Positions 27,519 to 36,587 of a DNA stretch of 64,000 nucleotides are shown here, in pieces. Both the position numbers and the translations under genes were made by a program. Source of the stretch: Agreia sp. PsM10. GTDB lineage: Bacteria > Actinomycetota > Actinomycetes > Actinomycetales > Microbacteriaceae. The DNA lies in the NCBI RefSeq assembly GCF_030433855.1, contig NZ_JARUXC010000003.1, positions 345,218 to 409,217 of the forward strand, in the 5' to 3' direction. Under the pieces are notes generated by a model, which saw nothing but the letters and a program-made list of their open reading frames with translations, was not told where the DNA came from and searched no databases. Every line of letters begins with the position of its first letter. Position 1 is the first letter of the stretch.

Positions 27519-28291
27519 CAGCCCCGCAGATGAGCGACAGCTTCGCTGACGCGTTCCGCAGAGCACTCGTCACCCACGTCGACGCACCGACTCGTGTACG
27601 CCGACGACAACGCCGGTGGGTGCTCGGCAGCGCGATCGCCGCGGTCGCTCTGCTTGCCAGCACTGCGGCCGCCGCGGCAACCGGCGTGCTCGTCCTGCCT
27701 GGAAGTACCCAGGTCACACCGGTGAGCTCTTTCGTGACGGGCACCTATGTCGGCACGGAGACCGTGCACCTGGGCCCAGCGCCCGACGACGCGAACGGTA
27801 TCGTCGTCTCTCTGCACTGCCTCACTCCTGGAGACCTCGGCCTTCCCGGGGGGACCGTCGTGACCTGCGCAGCCGACGACCTGACCGGCAGCGATGTGCA
27901 GCCGGACTTCGTCTACGAGGTCATCCCCCTCACCGATGCGAGCGACGGCGCATTGATCGTCACCGCACCCCTCGAAAGCAACTGGATTGTCTTGGCGGCC
28001 TACTCCACGTCCTCGAGTTCGGCGTGGGCCAGGAACGGAAATGGGGAAAGCTATGGCGTCATCAGCGAGACAGGCCCGCCGGATCTCATCGCCGTGAGGA
28101 ACGCCGACGGTGCAACCGGCTACATCCGCCGCACCGACCTCGAACGGGCAGTGGGGACCGTCGTCGGGAACTCAGCTGCAGGTCCGACGGACGGCATCAC
28201 CGACTTGTACGCAGACGCCGCCAGCGGATCCTCACTCCCCCTGTACGACTCGGACGGAACAACTCAGATCGGAGAGTTCACCCATGACTGA
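27515..28291 (+). CDS. Membrane-anchored protein, candidate anti-sigma factor
   Basis: A 258-residue protein: a short N-terminal cytoplasmic part of about 35 residues ending in a run of arginines, one transmembrane helix (L-G-S-A-I-A-A-V-A-L-L-A-S), and an extracytoplasmic C-terminal domain of about 195 residues rich in Thr, Ser and Gly. The coupled start, 4-nt overlap with the ECF sigma factor and topology suggest an anti-sigma role. No zinc-type HxxxCxxC motif is present. AGGAGA precedes the ATG. The next lipoprotein gene overlaps it by 8 nt. Confidence 0.65.
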   Translation: MTAPQMSDSFADAFRRALVTHVDAPTRVRRRQRRWVLGSAIAAVALLASTAAAAATGVLVLPGSTQVTPVSSFVTGTYVGTETVHLGPAPDDANGIVVSLHCLTPGDLGLPGGTVVTCAADDLTGSDVQPDFVYEVIPLTDASDGALIVTAPLESNWIVLAAYSTSSSSAWARNGNGESYGVISETGPPDLIAVRNADGATGYIRRTDLERAVGTVVGNSAAGPTDGITDLYADAASGSSLPLYDSDGTTQIGEFTHD

Positions 28292-28766
28292 CCCCGGCGA
28301 GAACATGCGACGTCGCGCACCCCGTCTCGCATCGGCGGCCTTCGTGCTGCTTGTTGCACTCTTTGCTTCGACGGCCTGCACGTCCTCCCCCACGCCTGCC
28401 GCAACGACTGCAGCCGCACCAGTGGCGAGCGATGAGATGCCGCCGCACAGCGAGGGGCCTGCAGATTTCAATCGCTTCGGCAGGATGCAGCAGCCCATCG
28501 TGGAGCTGTCAGAAGATGGAACGACCCTGACCATCAGCAGAGTGGACGGTCACTGCATCACCCAACCGACAGCGTTCAGCTTCGATGGCGAGAGCACCTA
28601 CGCCGTCACCTTCGACTTCGTCGTGCCCAACCCGGAGGGCATCTGCGACACCGTCGGCATCGCGTACGCCACAGAATTCGCCCTCGCCTCGGCCCCCGCC
28701 GCTCGACCAATCACGGTCGAGTTCACGGGCCCCTTCGGCAACACCGTCCCTCTCACTGCTCAATGA
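28284..28766 (+). CDS. Lipoprotein, copy 1 of a tandem pair
   Basis: A 160-residue predicted lipoprotein: basic N-terminus, hydrophobic core (about 18-28), and lipobox A-S-T-A-C-T-S at Cys32. A Thr/Ala/Pro-rich linker follows, then a domain of about 100 residues with the motif F-S-F-D-G-E-S-T-Y and two cysteines. It overlaps the preceding membrane protein gene by 8 nt, so it is part of the ECF module. A close paralogue follows at 28836. Function is not recognised. Confidence 0.75.
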   Translation: MTDPGENMRRRAPRLASAAFVLLVALFASTACTSSPTPAATTAAAPVASDEMPPHSEGPADFNRFGRMQQPIVELSEDGTTLTISRVDGHCITQPTAFSFDGESTYAVTFDFVVPNPEGICDTVGIAYATEFALASAPAARPITVEFTGPFGNTVPLTAQ

Positions 28767-28790
28767 GAACGAGCGCGGAACTGATAAAAC

Positions 28791-28836
28791 AAAAACCCCG
28801 GCATTGCCAGGGTTTTCTGGGGGTGGGTCCTACCAA
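28791..28836. repeat. Duplicated terminator plus 11-nt tRNA-Val 3' fragment (copy 1)
   Basis: This segment (AAAACCCCGGCATTGCC, AGGGTTTTCT, then TGGGTCCTACC) nearly repeats 29359-29401, which contains the real tRNA-Val terminator and the tRNA 3' end. The tRNA portion stops after 11 nt and runs into the second lipoprotein's start region. It is a scar of a tandem duplication, and its hairpin still looks able to terminate transcription. Confidence 0.8.
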
Positions 28837-29330
28837 TGACTGACCTCGGCAAGAACAGGCGACAACGCGCACACAGCTTCGCTCAAGCCGCGTTCGTGAT
28901 GCTCTTCACGCTCGTCGTCTCCTCCGCCTGCACCTCAACTCCTCCCGCTGCTTCCCCTTCCGACTCTCCTCCTGCGTCCGCGCCGGCGGTGACCGATGAG
29001 ATGCCCCCATACCGTGAGAGCCCAACAGACAGCGAGCGACTCGACACGACTCTGGGGCCCATCGCGGAACTGTCCGAAAACGGTAGGACACTGACCATCA
29101 GCAGAATCGACAGTAACTGCATCACCGAACCGACAGCGTTCAGCTTCGATGGCGAAAGCACCTACACGGTCACCTTCGACTTCGTGGTGCCCAATCCCGA
29201 GGGCATCTGTGATCTCGTCGCCCACCCCACCGCCACGGAATTCGCACTCGCCTCAGCCCCCGCCGCCCGACCCGTTACGGTCGAGTTCACATTCCCCGAC
29301 GACAGCACGGTCACACTCACGGCTCATTGA
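28836..29330 (+). CDS. Lipoprotein, copy 2 of a tandem pair
   Basis: A 164-residue paralogue of the preceding lipoprotein. It has a hydrophobic leader, a lipobox V-V-S-S-A-C-T-S, a Pro/Ser-rich linker and a C-terminal domain. That domain is nearly identical from L-T-I-S-R through F-S-F-D-G-E-S-T-Y to the A-P-A-A-R-P region. Its upstream sequence is a terminator-like hairpin and a tRNA fragment, not the coding context of copy 1. It may therefore be poorly transcribed unless it has its own promoter; GGGGGTGGG could act as a ribosome binding site. Confidence 0.72.
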   Translation: MTDLGKNRRQRAHSFAQAAFVMLFTLVVSSACTSTPPAASPSDSPPASAPAVTDEMPPYRESPTDSERLDTTLGPIAELSENGRTLTISRIDSNCITEPTAFSFDGESTYTVTFDFVVPNPEGICDLVAHPTATEFALASAPAARPVTVEFTFPDDSTVTLTAH

Positions 29331-29358
29331 GACCGAAAGCACATACCCCTTAAAGCAA

Positions 29359-29386
29359 AAAACCCCGGCAGTGCCAGGGTTTTCTT
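29359..29386. terminator. tRNA-Val/lipoprotein bidirectional terminator
   Basis: A hairpin around CCCCGGC...GCCAGGG, flanked by AAAAAA and TTTT. On the minus strand it follows tRNA-Val and ends in a T6 run. On the plus strand it follows the second lipoprotein gene. Confidence 0.75.
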
Positions 29387-29390
29387 GGGG

Positions 29391-29463
29391 TGGGCCCTAC
29401 CGGGCTCGAACCGATGACATCCACGGTGTAAACGTGGCGCTCTACCAACTGAGCTAAAGGCCC
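29391..29463 (-). tRNA. tRNA-Val (TAC anticodon)
   Basis: A complete cloverleaf reads on the minus strand: acceptor GGGCCTT/AGGGCCC, D-arm GCTC...GAGC, anticodon loop TTTACAC giving anticodon TAC, and T-arm CCGG-type with TTCGAGC. CCA is not encoded. The 3' end was partly copied in the upstream duplication. Confidence 0.95.
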
Positions 29464-29539
29464 CTGCATCACGAGAGAAGTAGAGATCTCGTGCGGACTA
29501 CAGGTTACACGGCGGTGGGCCCATCCCGGAACTCACGCC

Positions 29540-30794
29540 CTAGACGACGAGCGCGTATCCGTGGGCCGGCACGTGCGTACCGCGCACGGTCACCGGCTCA
29601 TCGGTCAGGTTGAGCGCAAGGGCCGCGTGACCGTCGCCCGAGCGGGCTGTCGCCTCGAGCAGGAGGGTCTCGTTCGCCAGCTCCTGCACCTCGATGCGGG
29701 CGTCGTACAGCCACGCGTGCTGGCGCCGGAAGGCGATCAGGCTCTGGTGCAGGGCGAAGACTTCGTTGCGCTGCCACTCGGCGGCGTCGCGGTCGGCGTG
29801 CGGCCTCACCGCGTCGTCTCCCCCGGCCCTGTCCTCTTTCACGCCCGTCAGACCGCGCTCGTCGCCGTAGTAGACGCTCGGCACACCAGGCACAAAGAAC
29901 AGCAGCGCGTGCGCGAGCAGCGCGTGCCTGCGGTCGGCCACGAGTGACGCGATGCGCGTCACATCGTGGTTGCCCACGAAGGTGAGCGGAACGAAACGCT
30001 CCACGAACTCCTGGTGGCGTTCCAGCGACCAGGCGAGCTCGAAGAAGTTCTTCTCGTTGAGCGAGTTCCAGATCGCCTTCCACAGTTCGTACTGGGTCAC
30101 GGAATCCATGCCGGACTCGTCGACGATCTGCGCGTAGTCGCCGTGGATGACCTCACCGACGACCCACACGTCTGGATGCGTCGACCGGACGGCGTCGAGA
30201 ATCGGCCGCCAGGCATCCGGCGCCACCGCGTACGCGGCGTCGAGCCGCCAGCCGTCGGCCCCACGGTCGAGCCAGTGCCGCATGACGCGCGTCACCGTAG
30301 TCGGCGACCGGTGGATGCGCGAGGTCGAGTTCCACGAGATGGCCGTGGCCCTCGAAGACGGCCGGCTTCAGTTCGCCGCCCGGCGTCTGCTCGGCCTCGA
30401 GGCGGAACCACGCCGCTTCGGCGGACCCGGGCCCTGCGGAGACGGCCGCCTGCCAGAGGGGGTTGCTGCGTGCGACGTGGTTGAACACGCCGTCGAGCAG
30501 CACTCGTATGCCGCGTTCGCGACACGCGGCAATGAGCTGATCGAAGTCGGCCTCGTCGCCGAGCCGGGGATCGAGGGTGAGATGGTCGATCGTGTCGTAG
30601 CCGTGCGTCTCGGAGTCGAAGATCGGTCCGAGTGCGAGTCCGTTCGCGCCCAGGTCGACGACGTCGTCGAGCCACGGGAGAACGTCACCGAGGCGATGCT
30701 GAACCGGATCGTGCGGGTTGGAGGTGGTGTCGGCACCGACGAAACCCAGCGGGTAGACGTGCCACCAGATGACGTGCTCTGTCCATGCGGGCAT
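29540..30794 (-). pseudogene. Alpha-amylase family (GH13) protein gene with a 1-nt frameshift
   Basis: The two halves of a glycoside hydrolase family 13 enzyme lie in different frames. The first half starts at 30794 with conserved W-W-H-V-Y-P-L-G-F and D-G-V-F-N-H-V motifs. The second carries the nucleophile region D-G-W-R-L-D, the acid/base G-E-V and the transition-state N-H-D. The break is at the CC of 30295-30296. Removing one base restores ...A-D-Y-V-T-R-V-M-R-H-W-L-D-R-G-A-D-G-W, an uninterrupted GH13 sequence of about 418 residues. All catalytic residues are intact, so a sequencing error or a very recent mutation is likely. It starts 8 nt after the peroxiredoxin stop. Confidence 0.85.
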
Positions 30795-30802
30795 GCGTCG
30801 AC

Positions 30803-31276
30803 TCAGACCGCGACCGACCGCATCTCGTCGAGTGCAGCTCGGTAGGCCTCGATCGACCGTGCCTCGCCGGGAGCCGTGATGAAGCTCTCGCGGATGATGC
30901 CGTCGATGTCGATCAGGAAGGTCGCGCGGTTCGCGAAGCCCTTGCCCTCGAGGAAGACTCCATACTCCTTGGCGACAGCGCCATGGGGCCAGAAGTCGGC
31001 CAGGAGAGTGAAGTCGTACCCCTGCACCTCGGCCCACGACCGCAGAGCGGACTTGGAGTCGACGGAGATGCCGAGAAGCTCGACGTCGTTGTCCTTGAAG
31101 AGGTTGAGGTTCTCTTCGAGAGCGCAGAGTTCGCTGGTGCACGTTCCCGAGAATGCCAAGGGGAAGAAGACGAGGGCGACAGCCTTCTTGCCTCGGAACT
31201 GGCTCAACCGGATTCGTTCGCCGTACTGGTTGGCGAGGTCGAAATCGGGAGCGCGGGTGTCGTTCTCCAAAGCCAT
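30803..31276 (-). CDS. Peroxiredoxin (AhpE/BCP type)
   Basis: A 157-residue thiol peroxidase that reduces hydroperoxides in the cytosol. The peroxidatic motif reads P-L-A-F-S-G-T-C-T-S-E-L-C, with Cys46 as the attacking cysteine. A second cysteine (Cys51) five residues on is the resolving position used by BCP/PrxQ proteins, whereas AhpE usually has only the first. The fold start A-P-D-F-D-L matches the family. It is divergent from aceE; the GH13 gene follows closely. Confidence 0.9.
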   Translation of the reverse strand: MALENDTRAPDFDLANQYGERIRLSQFRGKKAVALVFFPLAFSGTCTSELCALEENLNLFKDNDVELLGISVDSKSALRSWAEVQGYDFTLLADFWPHGAVAKEYGVFLEGKGFANRATFLIDIDGIIRESFITAPGEARSIEAYRAALDEMRSVAV

Positions 31277-31518
31277 GAGGGTTCTTGTTTCCTTTCGCGA
31301 GCGGGGATGGACGCCTTGTGGGCCCCGACCTGGATGCCCGATCGCTGAACTTCGCCGATCCTACGCCTGATCCTCGTGAGTACCAACCGGCGCGCGGCCG
31401 GAACGCCAGGAACATTCACTAGGCTGGAGGGTGGCGCGCATCGCCGACCCCCGGACACGAATCCGGGCACGGCACGCTCCGCACTTGAAAATCTGTCACC
31501 CACAGAAAGAGGTCGACG

Positions 31519-34245
31519 TTGACTGTCAACGACCAGGACCCGTACTCGGTTAATTCGAACGATTCCGATCCCGACGAAACGGCGGAGTGGAACGAGTCGC
31601 TCGACCAGCTGGTTGCGGCTCACGGCCACGGGCGTGCGCGCGAGATCATGCTGAGCCTGCTGAAGCGAAGCAAGGAACTGCATCTCGGTGTACCGATGGT
31701 TCCCACCACGGACTACATCAACACGATCGCCCCCGAGAACGAGCCGGCCTTCCCGGGCAACGAGGAGATCGAGCGCCGCTACCGTGCATGGATCCGGTGG
31801 AACGCCGCCGTTCTCGTGCACCGCGCGCAGCGCCCCGGCATCGCCGTCGGCGGCCACATCTCGACCTACGCGTCGAGCGCAGCGCTCTACGAGGTCGGCT
31901 TCAACCACTTCTTCCGCGGCCAGGACCACGCGTCCGGCGGCGACCAGATCTTCGTGCAGGGCCACGCCTCCCCCGGCACCTACGCGCGGGCCTTCCTCGA
32001 GGGTCGCCTCGGCGAGAACCAGCTCGACGGCTTCCGCCAGGAGAAGTCGCATGTGGGCGGAGGACTCTCGTCGTACCCGCACCCGCGTCTGATGCCCGAC
32101 TTCTGGCAGTTCCCCACCGTGTCGATGGGTCTCGGCCCGATCAATGCGATCTACCAGGCGCAGCTGGCCAAGTACGTCACCAACCGCGGCATCAAGGATG
32201 CGTCGGACCAGCAGGTCTGGGCCTTCCTCGGCGACGGCGAGATGGACGAGGTCGAGAGCCGCGGGCAGCTTCAGGTCGCAGCCAACGAAGGTCTCGACAA
32301 CCTGAACTTCGTCATCAACTGCAACCTGCAGCGTCTCGACGGCCCGGTTCGCGGAAACGGCAAGATCATCCAGGAGCTCGAGAGCTTCTTCCGCGGTGCC
32401 GGCTGGAACGTCATCAAGGTCATCTGGGGCCGCGAGTGGGACTCGTTGCTCGCCAACGACACCGACGGCGCGCTGCTCAACCTCATGAACACCACACCGG
32501 ATGGCGACTTCCAGACGTACAAGACCGAAGACGGCGCCTACGTTCGTGAGAACTTCTTCGGGCGCGATCCCCGCGCGCTCAAGCTCGTCGAGAACTACAC
32601 CGACGACGACGTGTGGAACCTCAAGCGCGGTGGACACGACTACCGCAAGGTCTACGCGGCGTTCAAGGCCGCGGCCGAGCACAAGGGCCAGCCCACCGTC
32701 ATCCTCGCCCACACGATCAAGGGCTACGGCCTGGGCAAGAGCTTCGAGGGCCGCAACGCGACCCACCAGATGAAGAAGATGACGCTCGACAACCTCAAGG
32801 CGTTCCGCGACGAGCTTCGCATTCCGATCACGGACGCCCAGCTCGAGGAGAACCCCTACCTGCCGCCGTACTTCAAGCCGGCGGAAGGCGACGAGGCGAT
32901 CGAGTACCTGCACGAGCGTCGCCGCGAGCTCGGAGGCTACCTGCCCGAGCGCCGCTCGAAGTACGAGCAGTTCGCCCTGCCCGACGACTCTGCCTACCAG
33001 ACCCTGAAGAAGGGGTCGGGAACGCAGGAGATCGCCACGACGATGGCGTTCGTGCGACTGCTGAAGGACCTCACGCGGGCCAAGGGCTTCGGGCACCGGA
33101 TCGTGCCCATCATTCCCGATGAGGCACGCACTTTCGGGCTCGACGCGTTCTTCCCGACCTCGAAGATCTACAACCCCAACGGTCAGAACTACACCTCGGT
33201 CGACCGCGACCTGCTTCTCGCTTACAAGGAGAGCCCGCAGGGAACGATCATCCACGTCGGCATCAACGAGGCCGGCGCGCTGGCCGCGTTCACCGCGGTG
33301 GGAACGTCGTACTCCACCCAGGGCGAACCCCTCATCCCGGTCTACGTCTTCTACTCGATGTTCGGATTCCAGCGCACCGGTGACGCGCTGTGGGCCGCCG
33401 GAGACCAGATGGCCCGTGGATTCGTGATCGGCGCGACCGCCGGACGCACCACGCTGACGGGCGAGGGCCTGCAGCACGCCGACGGCCACTCGCTCCTGCT
33501 GGCATCCACGAACCCGGCCGTCGTGTCGTACGACGCGGCCTACGGTTACGAGATCAACCACATCGTGCGCGACGGCCTCGAGCGCATGTACGGCGGTGCG
33601 CACAGCGACCCGAACGTCATGTACTACCTGACCGTCTACAACGAGCCGCACGTGCAGCCGGCGGAGCCCGAGGGGCTCGACGTCGACGGCGTCGTGCGCG
33701 GTATCTACAAGCTGAAGGACGGCACGGTCGAAGGCCCCAAGGCGAACATCCTGGCCTCGGGTGTCGCCGTTCCGTGGGCGCTCGAAGCCCAGCAGCTGCT
33801 CGCCGACGACTGGGGCGTCTCCGCCGATGTGTGGAGTGTGACCTCGTGGACCGAGCTGCGCCGTGACGGGCTCAAGGCGGAGGAGCACAACTTCCTCAAC
33901 CCGAACGCCCCGAAGCAGACGGCCTACGTCACGACGAAGCTGGCCGACGCGGCCGGTCCGTTCGTCGCGGTGACCGACTACATGCACGCCGTGCCCGATC
34001 AGATCAGGCAGTTCGTCCCCGGCGAGTACGCGACCCTCGGCGCCGACGACTTCGGCTTCTCGGACACCCGACCGGCCGCGCGCCGGTTCTTCAAGATCGA
34101 CGGACCGTCGGTCGTTGTGCGCACGCTCGAGCAGCTCGCTGCGAAGGGTGAGGTCGACGCATCCGCGCCCGCCTGGGCGATCGAGAAGTACCGTCTCTAC
34201 GACGTGACGGCCGGAACCTCGGGTTCGGCCGGCGGAGAGAGCTGA
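31519..34245 (+). CDS. aceE: Pyruvate dehydrogenase E1, homodimeric type
   Basis: Thiamine-diphosphate enzyme that decarboxylates pyruvate and acetylates the lipoyl group of E2. The 908 residues match the single-chain AceE class. They include the N-terminal [11 protein letters not shown] segment, the ThDP/magnesium motif [11 protein letters not shown], and the pyrimidine-domain [12 protein letters not shown] start at 31519 is used, with AGAAAGAGG upstream. No E2 or E3 is adjacent; those genes lie at 8-11 kb. The 242-nt gap to the divergent peroxiredoxin gene should hold its promoter; no other gene is visible there. Confidence 0.96.
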   Translation: MTVNDQDPYSVNSNDSDPDETAEWNESLDQLVAAHGHGRAREIMLSLLKRSKELHLGVPMVPTTDYINTIAPENEPAFPGNEEIERRYRAWIRWNAAVLVHRAQRPGIAVGGHISTYASSAALYEVGFNHFFRGQDHASGGDQIFVQGHASPGTYARAFLEGRLGENQLDGFRQEKSHVGGGLSSYPHPRLMPDFWQFPTVSMGLGPINAIYQAQLAKYVTNRGIKDASDQQVWAFLGDGEMDEVESRGQLQVAANEGLDNLNFVINCNLQRLDGPVRGNGKIIQELESFFRGAGWNVIKVIWGREWDSLLANDTDGALLNLMNTTPDGDFQTYKTEDGAYVRENFFGRDPRALKLVENYTDDDVWNLKRGGHDYRKVYAAFKAAAEHKGQPTVILAHTIKGYGLGKSFEGRNATHQMKKMTLDNLKAFRDELRIPITDAQLEENPYLPPYFKPAEGDEAIEYLHERRRELGGYLPERRSKYEQFALPDDSAYQTLKKGSGTQEIATTMAFVRLLKDLTRAKGFGHRIVPIIPDEARTFGLDAFFPTSKIYNPNGQNYTSVDRDLLLAYKESPQGTIIHVGINEAGALAAFTAVGTSYSTQGEPLIPVYVFYSMFGFQRTGDALWAAGDQMARGFVIGATAGRTTLTGEGLQHADGHSLLLASTNPAVVSYDAAYGYEINHIVRDGLERMYGGAHSDPNVMYYLTVYNEPHVQPAEPEGLDVDGVVRGIYKLKDGTVEGPKANILASGVAVPWALEAQQLLADDWGVSADVWSVTSWTELRRDGLKAEEHNFLNPNAPKQTAYVTTKLADAAGPFVAVTDYMHAVPDQIRQFVPGEYATLGADDFGFSDTRPAARRFFKIDGPSVVVRTLEQLAAKGEVDASAPAWAIEKYRLYDVTAGTSGSAGGES

Positions 34246-34311
34246 CGAACGCGAGTCAGTCGAACCGTTCCGTGAACAGATCAGGCACACCGATCGCAGG
34301 ATCGTGCGAGC

Positions 34312-35544
34312 ATGCCCAAGAGTAAGGCGGAGACACTCGCGTGGCTCCGCACGATATCGGGTGAGCTCGCGACGGCCACGATCAAGCGACTCGACGCGAC
34401 GCTGCCCTGGTACGGCGACATGCCGCCAGGGCGGCGCAGCGCGGTCGGGCTCGTCGCGCAGGCCGGCATCAAGTCGTTCATCCAGTGGTACGAGGATCCC
34501 TCGACGACCACCTGGATCGCATCGGACGTGTTCGGCTCCGCACCGCGCGAGCTGCTGAGATCGGTCACGCTGCAGCAGACACTGCAGCTGATCAGGGTGG
34601 TCGTCGAGGTCGTCGAAGACAGGGTCAAGGGCGCCGACGCCTCGCTGCGCGAGGCCATCCTGCTCTACTCTCGCGAGATCGCGTTCGCGTCGGCCGATGT
34701 CTACGCTCGGGCCGCCGAGGCACGCGGACTCTGGGACGCGAGACTCGAGGCCCTGGTCGTCGACTCCATCCTGAGCGGCGAGTACGACGACGAGCTTCCG
34801 TCCCGCATCGCCGCCCTGGGCTGGCACGGACACGGCGAGGTGAGCGTTCTCGTCGGCACGACCCCGCGCGTGCTCGACGTCGATCAGCTTCGCCGCACGG
34901 CACGGCACCTGCAGGCCGATGTGCTCATCGGGGTGCAGGGCAATCGGCTCGTTCTGGTGATCGGTCGCTCGATCCCCGCTCCCGGCAGCGCGTCTGGGCC
35001 GGCTGCGGCCGGCTCCGGTGACCACGACGCCGGCGAGCAGGCGAGCGAGCCCACCCTCAGCTTCATGGACATCGCCCGAGCGCTCGAGCCGGGGTTCGGT
35101 CCCGGCCATCTCGTGCTCGGACACGAGGTGCCGAGCCTCGTCGACGCATCCCGCAGCGCGAAGGCGGCTCTCGCCGGCTTCGCCGTGGCGAGGGCCTGGC
35201 GCAACGCTCCCCGCCCCGCACTGGCGGACGACCTGCTTCCCGAACGGGCATTGGCAGGTGATCCCCTGGCTCGCTCCACGCTGGTCAACAGGGTGTATCG
35301 CCCCCTGCAGGACCAGTCGCCCGAACTCATGGCGACGCTGTGGTGCTATCTCGACAACGGCCGTTCGCTCGAGGCGACCGCTCGTGAGCTCTACGTGCAC
35401 CCGAACACCGTGCGCTACCGTCTCAAGCGGGTGTCGCAGGTGATCGGGTGGGACGCGACCGGAGCGCGTGAAGCCCTGATCCTGCAGTCGGCGCTCATCC
35501 TCGGCACCATGCACGATCACGACGGCGCCATCAGTCGCAAGTGA
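34312..35544 (+). CDS. PucR-type transcriptional regulator (FasR-like)
   Basis: A 410-residue regulator with a C-terminal PucR/CdaR helix-turn-helix: L-D-N-G-R-S-L-E-A-T-A-R-E-L-Y-V-H-P-N-T-V-R-Y-R-L. The centre resembles a GGDEF-derived regulator domain. Its position directly before fabD-fabH-acpP-fabF matches the Streptomyces FasR (SCO2386) arrangement, where a PucR-type protein activates the fatty-acid operon; that functional transfer is inference. It starts 66 nt after aceE. The fabD upstream gap holds a good inverted repeat as a candidate operator. Confidence 0.85.
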   Translation: MPKSKAETLAWLRTISGELATATIKRLDATLPWYGDMPPGRRSAVGLVAQAGIKSFIQWYEDPSTTTWIASDVFGSAPRELLRSVTLQQTLQLIRVVVEVVEDRVKGADASLREAILLYSREIAFASADVYARAAEARGLWDARLEALVVDSILSGEYDDELPSRIAALGWHGHGEVSVLVGTTPRVLDVDQLRRTARHLQADVLIGVQGNRLVLVIGRSIPAPGSASGPAAAGSGDHDAGEQASEPTLSFMDIARALEPGFGPGHLVLGHEVPSLVDASRSAKAALAGFAVARAWRNAPRPALADDLLPERALAGDPLARSTLVNRVYRPLQDQSPELMATLWCYLDNGRSLEATARELYVHPNTVRYRLKRVSQVIGWDATGAREALILQSALILGTMHDHDGAISRK

Positions 35545-35583
35545 TGCCGCTGTACCCTTTCGACAGCAGTTCCCGTCATTGTT

Positions 35584-35602
35584 GGTGTGATCTCGACACA
35601 CC
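35584..35602 (+). promoter_or_regulatory. Candidate operator upstream of fabD
   Basis: GGTGTG-N7-CACACC is a perfect 6-bp inverted repeat, 30 nt before the fabD GTG start and directly after the regulator gene. Its position suits binding by the PucR-type regulator, but no motif comparison was possible. Confidence 0.5.
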
Positions 35603-35632
35603 TTTCGGCTCAACTCTTGGGAGGATGATCTA

Positions 35633-36553
35633 GTGATCGTCATCGTCTGTCCTGGCCAGGGCTCGCAAACCCCCGGCTTCCTCTCCCCCTGGCTCGATGT
35701 TCCGGGCTACCGCGAACACCTCGATCAACTCGGAGAAGCCGCGGGCCTCGACCTCGTCGCCCACGGCACGACGAGCGACGCCGACACGATCCGCGACACG
35801 GCGGTCGCCCAGCCTCTGATCGTGGCCGCCGGCATCCTGACTCTGCGCGCCCTGTTCGCCGACGGCCGCGCCGCCCGCATCGGCGGTATCGCCGGGCATT
35901 CAGTCGGCGAGATCACGGCCGCCACCGGCGCCGGGGTGCTCAGCGAGACGGATGCGATGGCGTTCGTTCGCCAGCGCGGGCTCGCGATGGCCGCGGCCGC
36001 GGCCGAGACGACCACCGGCATGAGTGCCGTCATCGGCGCCGACGAGGAGGAGCTCCTCGCCCGTCTCGAATCGCTCGGACTGCAGCCGGCCAACTTCAAC
36101 GGCGCCGGGCAGATCGTCGTGGCCGGTGAGCCCGATGCGCTTGCCGCCCTTGCGGCCGACCCTCCGGCCAAGGCCTGGGTCATCCCGCTCCAGGTCGCCG
36201 GCGCGTTCCACACCCGATACATGACGCCCGCGGTCGCCACCCTCACCGAGGTGGCGTCCCGACTCGGGCCCGCCGACCCGACGACGACCCTCTGGACGAA
36301 CAGGGACGGCAGCGTGGTCTCGAGCGGCCGAGAATTCGTCGATCTCCTGGTCGGTCAGGTCTCCTCGCCCGTGCGCTGGGATCTGGACATGCAGGCCTTC
36401 GCCGACTCCGGCGTCACCGGCATCATCGAGGTCGCGCCCGCGGGCGCACTCACCGGCCTCGCCAAGCGGGGCCTTCGCGGTACACCCACCGTGGCGGTCA
36501 AGACACCCGACGACCTCGAGGCGGCCTTCGCGCTGCTCGACGCCGACGCGTGA
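35633..36553 (+). CDS. fabD: Malonyl-CoA:ACP transacylase
   Basis: Transfers malonyl groups from CoA to acyl carrier protein for type II fatty-acid synthesis. The 306 residues begin with I-V-I-V-C-P-G-Q-G-S-Q, carry the nucleophile G-H-S-V-G-E (Ser90) and the catalytic His in G-A-F-H-T-R-Y-M. The GTG start at 35633 has GGGAGGA upstream. It is the first gene of the fab operon, with 34 nt to fabH. Confidence 0.95.
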   Translation: MIVIVCPGQGSQTPGFLSPWLDVPGYREHLDQLGEAAGLDLVAHGTTSDADTIRDTAVAQPLIVAAGILTLRALFADGRAARIGGIAGHSVGEITAATGAGVLSETDAMAFVRQRGLAMAAAAAETTTGMSAVIGADEEELLARLESLGLQPANFNGAGQIVVAGEPDALAALAADPPAKAWVIPLQVAGAFHTRYMTPAVATLTEVASRLGPADPTTTLWTNRDGSVVSSGREFVDLLVGQVSSPVRWDLDMQAFADSGVTGIIEVAPAGALTGLAKRGLRGTPTVAVKTPDDLEAAFALLDADA

Positions 36554-36587
36554 GCACGACACCCGATTCGACAGTCCCGGAGACGAT

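Noticed and set aside
28791..29401. Attachment site pair of an integrated element
   Set aside because: The repeat includes a tRNA 3' end, but the segment between holds only a paralogous lipoprotein gene and no integrase, so tandem duplication explains it better.
31204..35643. Very long open frame on the minus strand antisense to aceE and the PucR gene
   Set aside because: It lies opposite two strong, motif-bearing genes and has repetitive Val/Arg/Leu-rich composition, as expected from high GC coding on the other strand.
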